Source of the DNA: Richelia sp. SL_2_1
GTDB taxonomy: Bacteria; Cyanobacteriota; Cyanobacteriia; Cyanobacteriales; Nostocaceae
DNA length: 56,681 nucleotides
Direction: 5' to 3'
Assembly (NCBI GenBank): GCA_012033205.1
Contig: JAAUSO010000025.1
Span: forward strand, 1-56,681
Shown in pieces: positions 43,767-52,215 of this stretch. Each line of letters opens with the position of its first letter. Position 1 is the first letter of the stretch. The position numbers and the translations under genes were made by a program. The notes under the pieces were generated by a model. That model was not told where the DNA came from and did no database searches. It saw only the letters and a program-made list of their open reading frames with translations.

Positions 43767-43945
43767 CTGTTTGGACCTATCGGTCGGTTTATTTAATTAA
43801 AGCTTTTTTAGCTTGCTTTAAGAAAAATGTCAATCAAATAACGGTTAAGCTAAAGTTAATCCTTGTTACCTATTTCTTAATATAGATTTATTTTTGAGAT
43901 AAAGGTTTAGAGTAACAAAGCATGAGATTAATGGATAAATCATAA

Positions 43946-44623
43946 ATGAGTGAATTAAATATAGATGTACAAACAGATTTACTGCAAGCAATTCAAGGAC
44001 ACGCGGATGGTGTTTCATTTGAAGCCAAAGGATTAAAATTACAAGATATTCGCCTTTCTGAAATAAAATTACAAACTGACGATATTGATATCAATCCGTT
44101 CAAAGTTTTGTTTGGTCAAATTGAATTAGAACATCCAATAAATGCAGAAACTAGAATGGTAATCAAAGAAGCTGATATCAATCAAGCTTTAAAACTAGAT
44201 TTAGTTCGCAACTTATTAGAAAAATTTTTGACATTTAATGCTGAAACATCAATTGTGAGTATGTATCCGCAAAATCTCCAACTTCGTTTACCAGGAGATA
44301 ACAAAATAGAAATTGAAGGAGAGATAGTTTTAGATTCGGGTTTAGAAAATAAACCTTTAAAATTGAAAGCTGACCTGCGGTTAGTATCTTTAGAAAAACC
44401 AATTATCCTTGATGCTTTTCAATGTAATACTCCAGACGGAATTGATTTAGAAGTAATGAATGCATTGATAGATAAAATAAATAAACTGCGGAAATCACCT
44501 GATTTTGAATTCAAAGATGCAGCATTACGTCTGACCTACGCTGAAGTGCAACAAGGTAGTATAATGTTGCAGGCGCAAACTAATCTTCAACAAATCCCCG
44601 ATAATATACCCATAAAGTCGTAA
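43946..44623 (+). CDS. DUF2993 (LmeA-like) domain protein
   Basis: 225-residue protein of the DUF2993 family, lipid-binding-like beta-rich proteins common in cyanobacteria and actinobacteria. Recognisable are the segments GVSFEAKGLKLQDIRLSEIKLQTDDI (about residues 22-47), then a repeat of acidic/hydrophobic strands with INAETRMVIKEADINQAL, the conserved helix of the family, and KADLRLVSLEKPIIL. There is no signal peptide. The start ATG at 43946 follows a poor ribosome-binding site; an out-of-frame ATG pair lies just upstream. The gene is 107 bp upstream of crtO, co-directional, so possibly cotranscribed. Confidence 0.8.
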   Translation: MSELNIDVQTDLLQAIQGHADGVSFEAKGLKLQDIRLSEIKLQTDDIDINPFKVLFGQIELEHPINAETRMVIKEADINQALKLDLVRNLLEKFLTFNAETSIVSMYPQNLQLRLPGDNKIEIEGEIVLDSGLENKPLKLKADLRLVSLEKPIILDAFQCNTPDGIDLEVMNALIDKINKLRKSPDFEFKDAALRLTYAEVQQGSIMLQAQTNLQQIPDNIPIKS

Positions 44624-44729
44624 TTTGAAATAGGCAGTTATATAACTGAAGTAGGATGTATATTTTTGGCTATTTTACTAATATAATCTAATCAATATAT
44701 TCCATATCTAGAATCTAGAACTATTAATC

Positions 44730-46424
44730 ATGCAACAGTACGATGTTGTAATTATCGGTGCGGGACACAACGGACTAGTTTGTGCTGCTTATTTATTGAA
44801 AGCTGGCTATAGCGTTGTTTTATTAGAAAAGCGTTCTGTACCTGGTGGTGCAGCCACAACAGAAGAAATATTACCAAAAGAAGCACCGGGATTTAAGTTT
44901 AACTTATGTGCGATCGACCATGAATTTATTCACCTTGGACCTGTAGTTGAAGAATTAGAATTAGAAAAATATGGGTTGGAATATTTATATTGCGACCCAG
45001 TTGTTTTTTGTCCTCATCCAGATGGGAAGTATTTCTTAGGGCATAAGTCTTTAGATAAAACTTGTGCGGAAATTGCTCGTTATTCTCAACGGGATGCTGT
45101 AAAATACAAAGAATTTACAGAATATTGGCAACGGGCTTTGGGTGCGATGATTCCGATGTTTAATGCACCACCAAAATCAATTTTAGATATTGCAGGGAAT
45201 TATGATATTACGAAGATAAAAGATTTATTTTCAGTCATAGGTTCGCCTTCCAAAACCTTAGACTTTATACGCAATATGTTAACCAGTGGAGAGGATATTC
45301 TTAATGAATGGTTTGATTCGGAATTTCTCAAAGCACCTTTAGCTAGACTTTGTGCCGAATTGGGTGCGCCACCTTCCCAAAAAACCCTGGCGATTGGGGC
45401 GATAATGATGGCAATGCGTCATAATCCGGGAATGGCTAGACCTCGTGGTGGCACTGGTGCATTAACCCAAGCTTTGGTGAATTTAGTCAAAAGTAAAGGT
45501 GGTGTTATTTTAACTGACCAACAGGTAGAAAAAGTGTTAATTGGTGATGGGAAAGCTGTAGGTGTTCGGGTTGCAGGTGGTAAAGAATATCGGGCAAAAG
45601 AAGGAGTAATTTCTAATATTGATGCCAAAAGATTATTTTTGCAAATGATAGATAAAAGCGATGCAGATGCAGCCGATCCAGATTTACATGAAAGGTTAGA
45701 ACGTCGTATTGTTAATAATAACGAAACCATCCTTAAAATTGACTTAGCATTAAACGAACCGCTACGTTTTGAACATCACGAACACAAAGATGAATATTTA
45801 GTTGGTTCTATTTTGATTGCCGATTCTGTGACTCATGTAGAACAAGCTCATAGTTTGTGTACCTTGGGACAAATTCCGGATGCTGACCCTTCAATGTATG
45901 TGGTAATGCCAAGTTTTCTTGACCCCAGTTTAGCTCCTCCAGGAAAGCATACTGTATGGATTGAATTTTTTGCTCCTTATCAAATAAAAGATGCTGAAGG
46001 TACTGGTTTAAATGGTACGGGATGGACTGATGAATTGAAAAACAAAGTAGCAGATAGAGTTGTAGATAAACTAGCAGATTACGCGCCAAACGTAAAAAGT
46101 GCAACTATTGCTCGTGCTGTAGAAAGTCCTGCGGAATTAGGTGAAAGATTAGGTGCTTATAAAGGGAATTACTATCACATTGATATGACATTAGACCAGA
46201 TGATTTTCTTCCGTCCTTTGCCCGAAATCGCTAATTATAAAACCCCAATTGATAATTTGTATTTAACAGGTGCGGGGACTCATCCAGGTGGTTCAATATC
46301 TGGAATGCCCGGACGTAATTGTGCTAGGGTGTTTTTACAGAAAAAGCAACCGATGCAGCAGAGTTTGAAGGATGCACGGGAATCGATTGTCTCTACCTTT
46401 GAGTCGCTGTTTAAAGGTAAGTAA
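44730..46424 (+). CDS. crtO: Beta-carotene ketolase CrtO
   Basis: Flavoprotein of the phytoene desaturase type that adds a 4-keto group to beta-carotene, giving echinenone (substrate of OCP) and canthaxanthin. 564 residues with FAD motif VIIGAGHNGLVCAAYLLKAG (7-26) and VVLLEKRSVPGGAATTEE immediately after. The long middle region IDHEFIHLGPVVEELELEKY and the C-terminal NLYLTGAGTHPGGSISGMPG flavin-binding motif match CrtO-type ketolases rather than CrtI/CrtP. Full length and no lesion. ATG at 44730; the only other gene in its direction nearby is the DUF2993 gene. Confidence 0.93.
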   Translation: MQQYDVVIIGAGHNGLVCAAYLLKAGYSVVLLEKRSVPGGAATTEEILPKEAPGFKFNLCAIDHEFIHLGPVVEELELEKYGLEYLYCDPVVFCPHPDGKYFLGHKSLDKTCAEIARYSQRDAVKYKEFTEYWQRALGAMIPMFNAPPKSILDIAGNYDITKIKDLFSVIGSPSKTLDFIRNMLTSGEDILNEWFDSEFLKAPLARLCAELGAPPSQKTLAIGAIMMAMRHNPGMARPRGGTGALTQALVNLVKSKGGVILTDQQVEKVLIGDGKAVGVRVAGGKEYRAKEGVISNIDAKRLFLQMIDKSDADAADPDLHERLERRIVNNNETILKIDLALNEPLRFEHHEHKDEYLVGSILIADSVTHVEQAHSLCTLGQIPDADPSMYVVMPSFLDPSLAPPGKHTVWIEFFAPYQIKDAEGTGLNGTGWTDELKNKVADRVVDKLADYAPNVKSATIARAVESPAELGERLGAYKGNYYHIDMTLDQMIFFRPLPEIANYKTPIDNLYLTGAGTHPGGSISGMPGRNCARVFLQKKQPMQQSLKDARESIVSTFESLFKGK

Positions 46425-46838
46425 TCAATCCCTTTTTAAACTGATTAACAAGTTGGCTGTGTTATGGCTTTAGCCGCATTTCTCACAAATAAGAAGCAAG
46501 TAGTAGTGAGTAGTGGGAAAATCAATCGGTGAGTCAACGTTTACCATTTACTTGTGAGAAATCCAGGTTTAGCCTAACGCACCAATTATTTTGAAGATAA
46601 GTAAATAAAATGTGAATTTAATCTCAATTAAATAGGACTTAGTAAGGACTTAGTAAAAAGTTATATTTTTAATTGTAGAGGAGTCCAAATTAATTTCCAA
46701 TAATCGCGATCAGCAGGCGCTCCGGAAGGGCGATCGCAATGGTTTTCCTCCTATTGATTAAATAACTTCATCCCGAATACAGATGACAAACCGTATACAA
46801 AACGGATGTAATAGATATAGCGTAGCCAATGCACCAAT
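46425..46838. other. Gap between crtO and the dehydrogenase gene
   Basis: Apart from the MITE-like element it contains a TAGTAGTGAGTAGTG run (46501-46515), an AGGACTTAGTA direct repeat (46631-46657), and a GC-rich segment with a HIP1 site near 46728 of a type dispersed in cyanobacteria. No ORF. Confidence 0.5.
46455..46583. mobile_element. MITE-like element, ATTTCTCACAA inverted repeat
   Basis: Inner perfect 11-bp arms ATTTCTCACAA (46478-46488) and TTGTGAGAAAT (46552-46562). The outer flanks GGCTGTGTTATGGCTTTAGCC on the left and the complement of GGTGCGTTAGGCTAAACCTGG on the right are imperfectly complementary too, giving terminal inverted repeats of about 32 bp on a 129-bp element. No coding capacity. 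Dispersed GGTGCGTTA-type repeats are typical of cyanobacteria. Confidence 0.55.
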
Positions 46839-47929
46839 ATGACACAACGAGTTTTAATTTTAGGAGGAAGAGGACGTATAGGTAGTAGTGTTGCTCAAGA
46901 TATCGCTAAACATACACAAGCGAATATTACCGTTACCGGACGTACAGCTATACAGTTGCGACACGACCATTCTGTAGAACACCTCGTCTTAGATTTAGCA
47001 GAAACTGAAAAACTATATGAAGTTATTTCTAATGCCGATATTGTAGTTCATTGTGCAGGTCCTTTCCACTACCGAGATACCGAGGTTTTGCAAATTTGTA
47101 TTGAACAAGGTGTTAACTATGTAGATGTTAGTGACCATCGTTCTTATACTAGTAAAGTATTAACGCTTCACGAACAAGCTGCTAAAAAAGGGATAACGGC
47201 GGTAATTAATACAGGTATTTTCCCTGGTATTTCTAACAGTATGGTACGTCAGTGCGTTGAACAATTCGATCAACCAGAAAAAATACATTTAAGTTATGTT
47301 GTAGCTGGTTCAGGTGGTGCTGGTGTGACGATGATGCGAACTACATTTTTAGGGTTGAGAAATCCTTTTGAAGCATGGATAAATGGGAAATGGGAAATAG
47401 TTAAACCTTACACTCAAAGAGAACCTATTACTTTTCCCCAACCCTACGGAAAACCGGGGTTTATTGGTTTGATATGCCCGAAACATTCACTTTACCTAAA
47501 TCTTTTCCCACAGTTAAAAGTGTAATTACTAAATTTGGTTCGATTCCCGATTTTTATAATCATTTAACTTGGATAACAGCAAATATATTTCCTAAATCAT
47601 GGATTCAAAATCGCGCTGGGATAGAATTTTTGGCTCATGTGAGTCATTCGATGACCGATATTACTAATAATATTAGTGGAATTGGTGTGGCAATTCGCTC
47701 GGAAGTTACGGGAATAAAAGATGGTAAAACAGCAATTTATTGTTCGACTTTAGCCCATGAAAATACGGCAATAGCAGCCGGTTATGGTACTGGTAGTATC
47801 GTTCAATTATTACTCGAAGGTAAATTGAAAAAGTCGGGAGTCTATCCGGTTGAAGAAGCATTATCAACTGATTTATTTGAAGAAATGATGCAATATAGGG
47901 AAATTAGATTTAGTAAAGAATGGTTATAA
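46839..47929 (+). pseudogene. Saccharopine dehydrogenase-like NAD(P) oxidoreductase, frameshifted
   Basis: Member of the saccharopine dehydrogenase/trans-acting enoyl-reductase-like family: Rossmann motif VLILGGRGRIGSSVAQDIA (4-22), DIVVHCAGPFHYRDTEVLQ, YVDVSDHRSYT and NTGIFPGISNSMVRQ. The first frame closes at 47525; the second, starting at 47474, carries the rest (ETFTLPKSFPTVKSVITKFG and the C-terminal substrate domain). One added T in the run 47460-47462 fuses them as GKPGFYWFDMPETF to a 363-residue protein. Substrate unknown; some cyanobacterial homologs are annotated as lysine- or carotenoid-related without proof. Location 400 bp after crtO. Confidence 0.85.
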
Positions 47930-48319
47930 GTACTTGTCACATCTTTTCGTATGGGAATTACTCTTTCACGCACAGGTATACCCAGGAAAAAAGAATGGAT
48001 AATAGTATAAAATTATCATTCATTTCGGCATGAAAATAATTTTATCTGATGTAAAAAATGATTATAAATAAGTAAATATAATCTTATACTCAAGATACTT
48101 CCAAATCTTAAAAAACTATGTAATATTATTATAAAGATTAAGTGAAATAATCTCTGAATACCAAATATAAACTAAAAAGATTTCCTGTTACATTTTTTTT
48201 ACAGTTGATGTAGACAGCAGGAAACAAATAGTTTTAAATACAGCCAGTATTAATTAGAGTTTTTATAAACTTGTACTTACCTCATTTATGTCATGAACTA
48301 ACTCTATGGGTGCTATCTT
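47930..48319. other. Gap upstream of the response regulator
   Basis: AT-rich, no ORF, no strong hairpin or repeat seen. It presumably holds the regulator promoter. Confidence 0.35.
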
Positions 48320-48817
48320 ATGGTTTTTTCAGGTTCTAATCTACAGAGGAATACAAATTCTATTTCCAGCTTGTTTTTAAAAAGTTTTAGTAATTATTGG
48401 AAAAAACATTTATCTTTGTTTTCTGAAAATTCCGTTGTTTTAATCGTTGATAATGATGCTGATAACTTATTGTTAGCTACACAAGTAGTGAAGTTATTGG
48501 GTTATTGCGTGATTACTGCTAAAGATGGTAAAAGTGCTTTAAGAATAATAGAAAAATACCAGCCGATGCTAGTATTGTTGGAAATAATGTTGCCCGAAAT
48601 CGACGGAATTGATGTTATCAGGAATTTACGAGAAAACAAGAATTTTGTCCCTGTGATTGCCGTTACAAGTTTATCTGGGGATGTATTCCGGGATGAAGCT
48701 TTGATGGCAGGTTGTAATAGATATGTTGAAAAACCTTTTCTAATCGATGATTTAGAAACTGCAATTAACCAAATGATTCATGTGGCTCCTTCTATTTTCA
48801 ACTATGCAAATGGATAA
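48320..48817 (+). CDS. Single-domain response regulator with Glu at the phospho-acceptor position
   Basis: 165-residue protein: a 35-residue N-terminal extension, then one receiver domain (about residues 37-158) and no output domain. The acidic pocket is present (VDNDADN, Asp 44 and Asp 46), as are the switch Thr (AVTSLSGD) and the Lys of EKPF. The phospho-acceptor position reads LVLLEIMLPEIDG, so Glu 88 stands where Asp is expected. A Glu there cannot accept phosphate in the usual way and can mimic the active state. The rest of the domain is well kept, which argues against decay. ATG at 48320; convergent with the antiporter gene. Confidence 0.88.
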   Translation: MVFSGSNLQRNTNSISSLFLKSFSNYWKKHLSLFSENSVVLIVDNDADNLLLATQVVKLLGYCVITAKDGKSALRIIEKYQPMLVLLEIMLPEIDGIDVIRNLRENKNFVPVIAVTSLSGDVFRDEALMAGCNRYVEKPFLIDDLETAINQMIHVAPSIFNYANG

Positions 48818-48844
48818 TAAATCTAGTTAATTTATTAAACCTTA

Positions 48845-50119
48845 TCAGGTACTAGTTTTGATTTTACTTGCAATATTTTTGTTATACCAATTCATTAATG
48901 GAGTTGCACTAATTCCATGTACAAGTACTGAAATAATAACAGTAGTGTAAGTTATCCAAGCAATTTGCTCGGCTAATTCTCCTTTCAAACCGTTATCAAA
49001 AGCATAAGCAAGATAGTATAAAGAACCTACTCCACGAATGCCAAACCAACCGAATAGCAGACGTTTTTGGGGATAAAAGTTTTGACGTTGCGGGTATACA
49101 AAACCTTTACCAATTGTGCTAATAAAAACTCCTATAGGTCTAATTATCAAAAATAGTAAAAGTATTACTATAATTGACTGGGACGCAAAATTTACCATTG
49201 GTTGATATAGTAAAATCGTTCCTAACAGTAAAATCGTTCCTATTTCTAAAAGTTTTTCAACTTGTTCGATAAATTCTAATTGCGCTGAGGGTTTTTCTGG
49301 GTTATGGTAGCTTTTCTGTATTATTAAACCAGCTACAAATACAGCTAAAAATCCATAGCCGTTGATAATTTCTGTCAAAGCATAAGTCAGCAAAATTGCA
49401 CTCAGAGCAACAAAATCTTCCATCAAATCATCAACAGGATGACGTTCTTTAACTTTTCTATCGAGCCATACAATAGCTTTGGCTACAATAAAACCCATAA
49501 TTATACCAGCACCAATTGCCCAAATTAAATCAACTCCTACCCAAGATTTAATCCAGTTATCCCAATTATCATCTTTTAAAGCATAAAGCCCAAAATAAAC
49601 AAAAGGAAAAGCTAAAGCATCGTTTAATCCCCCTTCACTAGTCAAACCAAAACGTAACTCATCATCATCATTTACATCTCTTAATTGAATTGCTGAGGCT
49701 AATACAGGGTCAGTTGGTGCTAAAATTGCTCCTAATAAAATAGCTCCACCCCAATCCATTCCCAAAAAAAACTTGCCGACAACAGCAATTGCAAAAATTG
49801 AAATCGGCATTAAAATTGCGATTAATCTAATTGTAATATCCCAAGCTGCTAATCTTAAAGGACGAGCAATTTTTAAACCACAACCATATACCGAAACAAT
49901 GACTACAAATTCCGTTAAACGTTTGAGCAATTCAGTATTGAATATACCATCGCGACGGAGTTGAAATAATCCAAAACCGTAAGGACCGATAATTATACCT
50001 ACTATCAGATAGATAATAGCATAGGAAAAAGGCGATCGCGCAATTAAACCAGAACCCAATGTTACAAATAATAAAAGTAAACCAATAACTAGTAAATCCA
50101 GAATATAAATATCTACCAT
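48845..50119 (-). CDS. Na+/H+ antiporter, CPA1 (NhaP-type)
   Basis: 424-residue cation:proton antiporter with about 12 hydrophobic helices. Key motifs: APTDPVLASAI (134-144) with Asp 137, and GLTSEGGLNDALAFPFV (158-174) with the N-D pair (166-167) characteristic of electroneutral CPA1 exchangers. RLLFGWFGIRGVGSLYYLAYA near residue 355 is the conserved late-helix motif (G-x-R-G). It exports sodium (or potassium) for protons at the plasma or thylakoid membrane. There is no long C-terminal regulatory tail. ATG at 50119. The IS607 element lies immediately upstream of the promoter region. Confidence 0.92.
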   Translation of the reverse strand: MVDIYILDLLVIGLLLLFVTLGSGLIARSPFSYAIIYLIVGIIIGPYGFGLFQLRRDGIFNTELLKRLTEFVVIVSVYGCGLKIARPLRLAAWDITIRLIAILMPISIFAIAVVGKFFLGMDWGGAILLGAILAPTDPVLASAIQLRDVNDDDELRFGLTSEGGLNDALAFPFVYFGLYALKDDNWDNWIKSWVGVDLIWAIGAGIIMGFIVAKAIVWLDRKVKERHPVDDLMEDFVALSAILLTYALTEIINGYGFLAVFVAGLIIQKSYHNPEKPSAQLEFIEQVEKLLEIGTILLLGTILLYQPMVNFASQSIIVILLLFLIIRPIGVFISTIGKGFVYPQRQNFYPQKRLLFGWFGIRGVGSLYYLAYAFDNGLKGELAEQIAWITYTTVIISVLVHGISATPLMNWYNKNIASKIKTST

Positions 50120-50199
50120 AGTTCTGAATTAATCCTGCTATTACGACATAATGATGCCAGTTTAAAACTAAAGTAAATAATTATGTATCATCTATAGGT

Positions 50200-50401
50200 A
50201 GATTTGGCAATCGCACTTCCTCTATCAATTGAGTGTGTTTAATACCGTTATATAAATCCTGCTCAAACCTAATCAATAGTTATCAAAGCTAATCAACGGG
50301 TTTGAGTTTCGTTTACTTCCTGCTTCAATCTGGAGAAGTCGGCTTCAACCAGTCCACAGGCTAACATCGTCTAACTGACGACTTTTGACACGCCAGTTGC
50401 T
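50200..50401 (-). ncRNA. Putative omega-RNA (reRNA) region and right end of the IS607 element
   Basis: TnpB nucleases use a guide RNA made from the 3' end of tnpB and the transposon right end. Just past the stop codon are two compact hairpins: AACTG/CAGTT with inner CG/CG (50373-50398) and GAAGTC/GGCTTC (50335-50346). Their spacing, GC content compared with surrounding DNA and position fit a scaffold RNA. The exact transposon end, and hence the guide start, cannot be fixed from one copy. Confidence 0.5.
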
Positions 50402-51502
50402 CTACTTGGGGAAACCCGCTTGTTCGCACTGGCTCAAATTAATTGCCGCGTTCAAATCACGGTCAATTTTGAAACCGCAATGACCACATTCAAACACTCG
50501 CTCATTCAATATGAGTGTTTCTTTTTTGGTTCCGCAATTGGAGCAGGTCTTGCTAGACGGGAACCATCGGTCAACCACAACTAGCTTTGAACCATATAGT
50601 CCACATTTGTAGGTCAACTGTCTACGGAACTCGTAAAATCCCATATCAGCAATCGCTTTAGCCAGTTTGTGATTAGCCAACATCCCAGATACATTGAGGT
50701 CTTCAATTACGACTGTGCCGTGGTTCTTGGCAAGACCCGTAGTGAGCTTGTGTAATGTGTCTTTGCGGATATTGGCTATTTTTCTATGCAACCTAGCTAT
50801 CTGCAATTGCGCTTTCTTCCAGTTAGCGGAACCAATGATTTTATGACGGTTCAACCATTGCATTCTGGACAACTTTGCTTCGTACTTTCTATAAGACTTT
50901 GCACCTAGGACAACTTCACCAGTGCTGAGAGTAGCAAGAGCTTTGACTCCTAGGTCAACTCCTACAACGTTTTTGTGTTCTGATTGCTGTTGTTCTACCT
51001 CAAATCGGAAACTGATAAACCATCTATCAGCTTGGCGGCTAATCGTGACTGATTTTGGCTTGACTTGCGGCAGTCGCTCATATGTTTTGAGAACACCAAT
51101 CACAGGCACTTGGATTTTGTTGTTGCCAAGTATTTTGACTGTGCCTTCCAATGTGAATGAATCATTACGTCCTTTTCTCTTGAACCTTGGAACTCCATTC
51201 GTCTTGTTGAAGCAGCGTTTCCAGGCTTCACGCAATGCCATTAATGCTTGCTGTGGAGTGCTTTTAGAGCATTCGTAATACCATTCGTTTTCAAATTTTA
51301 CCAATGCCACTAACCATTTGTGTAAGTCAATTGCAGTAGGAAACTTGATTTTGGAATCGGGATTAACTTTGTTATGGTCAAGTATTTGTTTGGTTAGCGC
51401 CAATCCCCAATTCCAAGCATGGCGAGCTACTCCGCAATGCTTAGCGAATGCTGTACGTTGCTGGTTATTTAGTTTCAACTCGGTCTTGAAACCTAACAAC
51501 AC
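50402..51502 (-). CDS. tnpB: TnpB RNA-guided endonuclease of IS607
   Basis: 366-residue TnpB, ancestor-type of Cas12. N-terminal OrfB_IS605 wedge region (LLGFKTELKLNNQQRTAFAK, GVARHAWNWGLA), then a RuvC-like nuclease with all three acidic residues: Asp 183 in VGVDLGVKAL, Glu 267 in VVIEDLNVSGM, and Asp 349 in DRDLNAAIN. The zinc finger is Cys 320, 323, 339 and 342. So it should be an active RNA-guided nuclease that helps retain the transposon. The start is GTG at 51502, which overlaps the tnpA stop by one base, with AAGGAGGTG upstream inside tnpA: translational coupling. Confidence 0.95.
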   Translation of the reverse strand: MLLGFKTELKLNNQQRTAFAKHCGVARHAWNWGLALTKQILDHNKVNPDSKIKFPTAIDLHKWLVALVKFENEWYYECSKSTPQQALMALREAWKRCFNKTNGVPRFKRKGRNDSFTLEGTVKILGNNKIQVPVIGVLKTYERLPQVKPKSVTISRQADRWFISFRFEVEQQQSEHKNVVGVDLGVKALATLSTGEVVLGAKSYRKYEAKLSRMQWLNRHKIIGSANWKKAQLQIARLHRKIANIRKDTLHKLTTGLAKNHGTVVIEDLNVSGMLANHKLAKAIADMGFYEFRRQLTYKCGLYGSKLVVVDRWFPSSKTCSNCGTKKETLILNERVFECGHCGFKIDRDLNAAINLSQCEQAGFPK

Positions 51503-52143
51503 TATGACACCTCCTTAACAACTTGAGTGATGCCATCAATTAATTTCTTATTTTTCTTGCTTCTAGAGCCGTAAAGACGTGCTGAGAATACAGTAATGAG
51601 TTCAATCATGTCTTGCACTAATTCCTGTTCAAAAGTAATCTCTTCACTAGTTTTGTTAATGATGACTACCTCTGCCTCGAACTCCTCACATATTGCAAAC
51701 ACTAACTCAGCACCGAATCTTAGTAACCTATCTTTGTGAGTCAGTACCAATCTTGCAACATCGCCTTGCATGATTCGTTTGAGCAACTTTTGAAGTCCTT
51801 TCTTTTGGTAGTTCAAACCACTTCCCAAGTCCTGAATAGTTTCAAACTGCCACCCATTTGCAGTACTAAATGCCTCTAACACCTGTGCTTGACGGACTAA
51901 ATCTTCTTTCTGGTCATGACTTGAAACTCTGGCGTAATTGATTGTTATGCGGTCGTCTATTTGCTTTAAATCTCGTGGTGTGATGCGTTTGATGTCTGCT
52001 AAATAAAATCTTCTTTGTCCTGAAGGTGAACGCTCTGAACGAATCTTTCCTGAGTCTGCCCACCTCCTTAAAGTTATGACTGAGATACCCAGTTCTTTAG
52101 CCGCATCTCCTATGCTGATTGTCATTTCTGGAATATTGGTCAT
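51502..52143 (-). CDS. tnpA: IS607 serine recombinase (transposase) TnpA
   Basis: 213-residue serine recombinase of IS607 elements. Residues about 9-52 form a MerR-like winged helix (ISIGDAAKELGISVITLRRWADSGKI), then the resolvase catalytic domain: INYARVSSHDQKEDLVRQ with nucleophile Ser 74, followed by IQDLGSGLNYQKKGLQKLL and LVLTHKDRLLRFG with the catalytic Arg residues. No large C-terminal recombinase domain, as expected for IS607. It inserts DNA without terminal inverted repeats or target duplication, at a short core. ATG at 52143; a 7-bp inverted repeat overlaps the start and could be its own binding site. Confidence 0.95.
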   Translation of the reverse strand: MTNIPEMTISIGDAAKELGISVITLRRWADSGKIRSERSPSGQRRFYLADIKRITPRDLKQIDDRITINYARVSSHDQKEDLVRQAQVLEAFSTANGWQFETIQDLGSGLNYQKKGLQKLLKRIMQGDVARLVLTHKDRLLRFGAELVFAICEEFEAEVVIINKTSEEITFEQELVQDMIELITVFSARLYGSRSKKNKKLIDGITQVVKEVS

Positions 52144-52168
52144 TGTAGTTATCTGTCAGTTACTACAA
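52143..52168. promoter_or_regulatory. Inverted repeat at the tnpA start (possible TnpA site)
   Basis: TTGTAGT (52143-52149) and ACTACAA (52162-52168) are perfect 7-bp inverted repeats with a 12-bp spacer, overlapping the first base of tnpA. Its place near the transposon left end suggests binding by the MerR-type domain of TnpA, for recombination and autoregulation. Confidence 0.45.
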
Positions 52169-52215
52169 CCCATTATCTACTCATTCCGGAAGAAATGACA
52201 AGAGGTGACAAGGAA

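Larger units (their letters stand above)
43028..43945. other. 918-bp repeat-rich intergenic region
   Basis: Holds the array of three AGAAGTCGGG hairpins (43245-43476), AT-rich sequence with no ORF, a small hairpin GACC-TATC-GGTC near 43774-43785, and a possible promoter (TATAAT at 43761). Where a permease gene might be expected after the ABC ATPase there is only this. Confidence 0.6.
50200..52215 (-). mobile_element. IS607-family insertion sequence
   Basis: Complete two-gene IS607 unit (tnpA, tnpB) of about 2 kb, with the tnpA-side end between 52169 and the glcF stop at 52216 and the tnpB-side end between about 50200 and 50400. The element lies between the end of glcF and the start region of the antiporter gene. 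Ends are approximate because IS607 elements have no terminal inverted repeats. Confidence 0.85.

Noticed and set aside
47474-47929. Independent 151-residue gene
   Set aside because: It is the second half of the saccharopine-dehydrogenase-like gene; its first residues overlap the first half in another frame.
50922-51278. Plus-strand 118-residue frame inside tnpB
   Set aside because: Shadow of tnpB on the other strand; composition is unlike a real protein.
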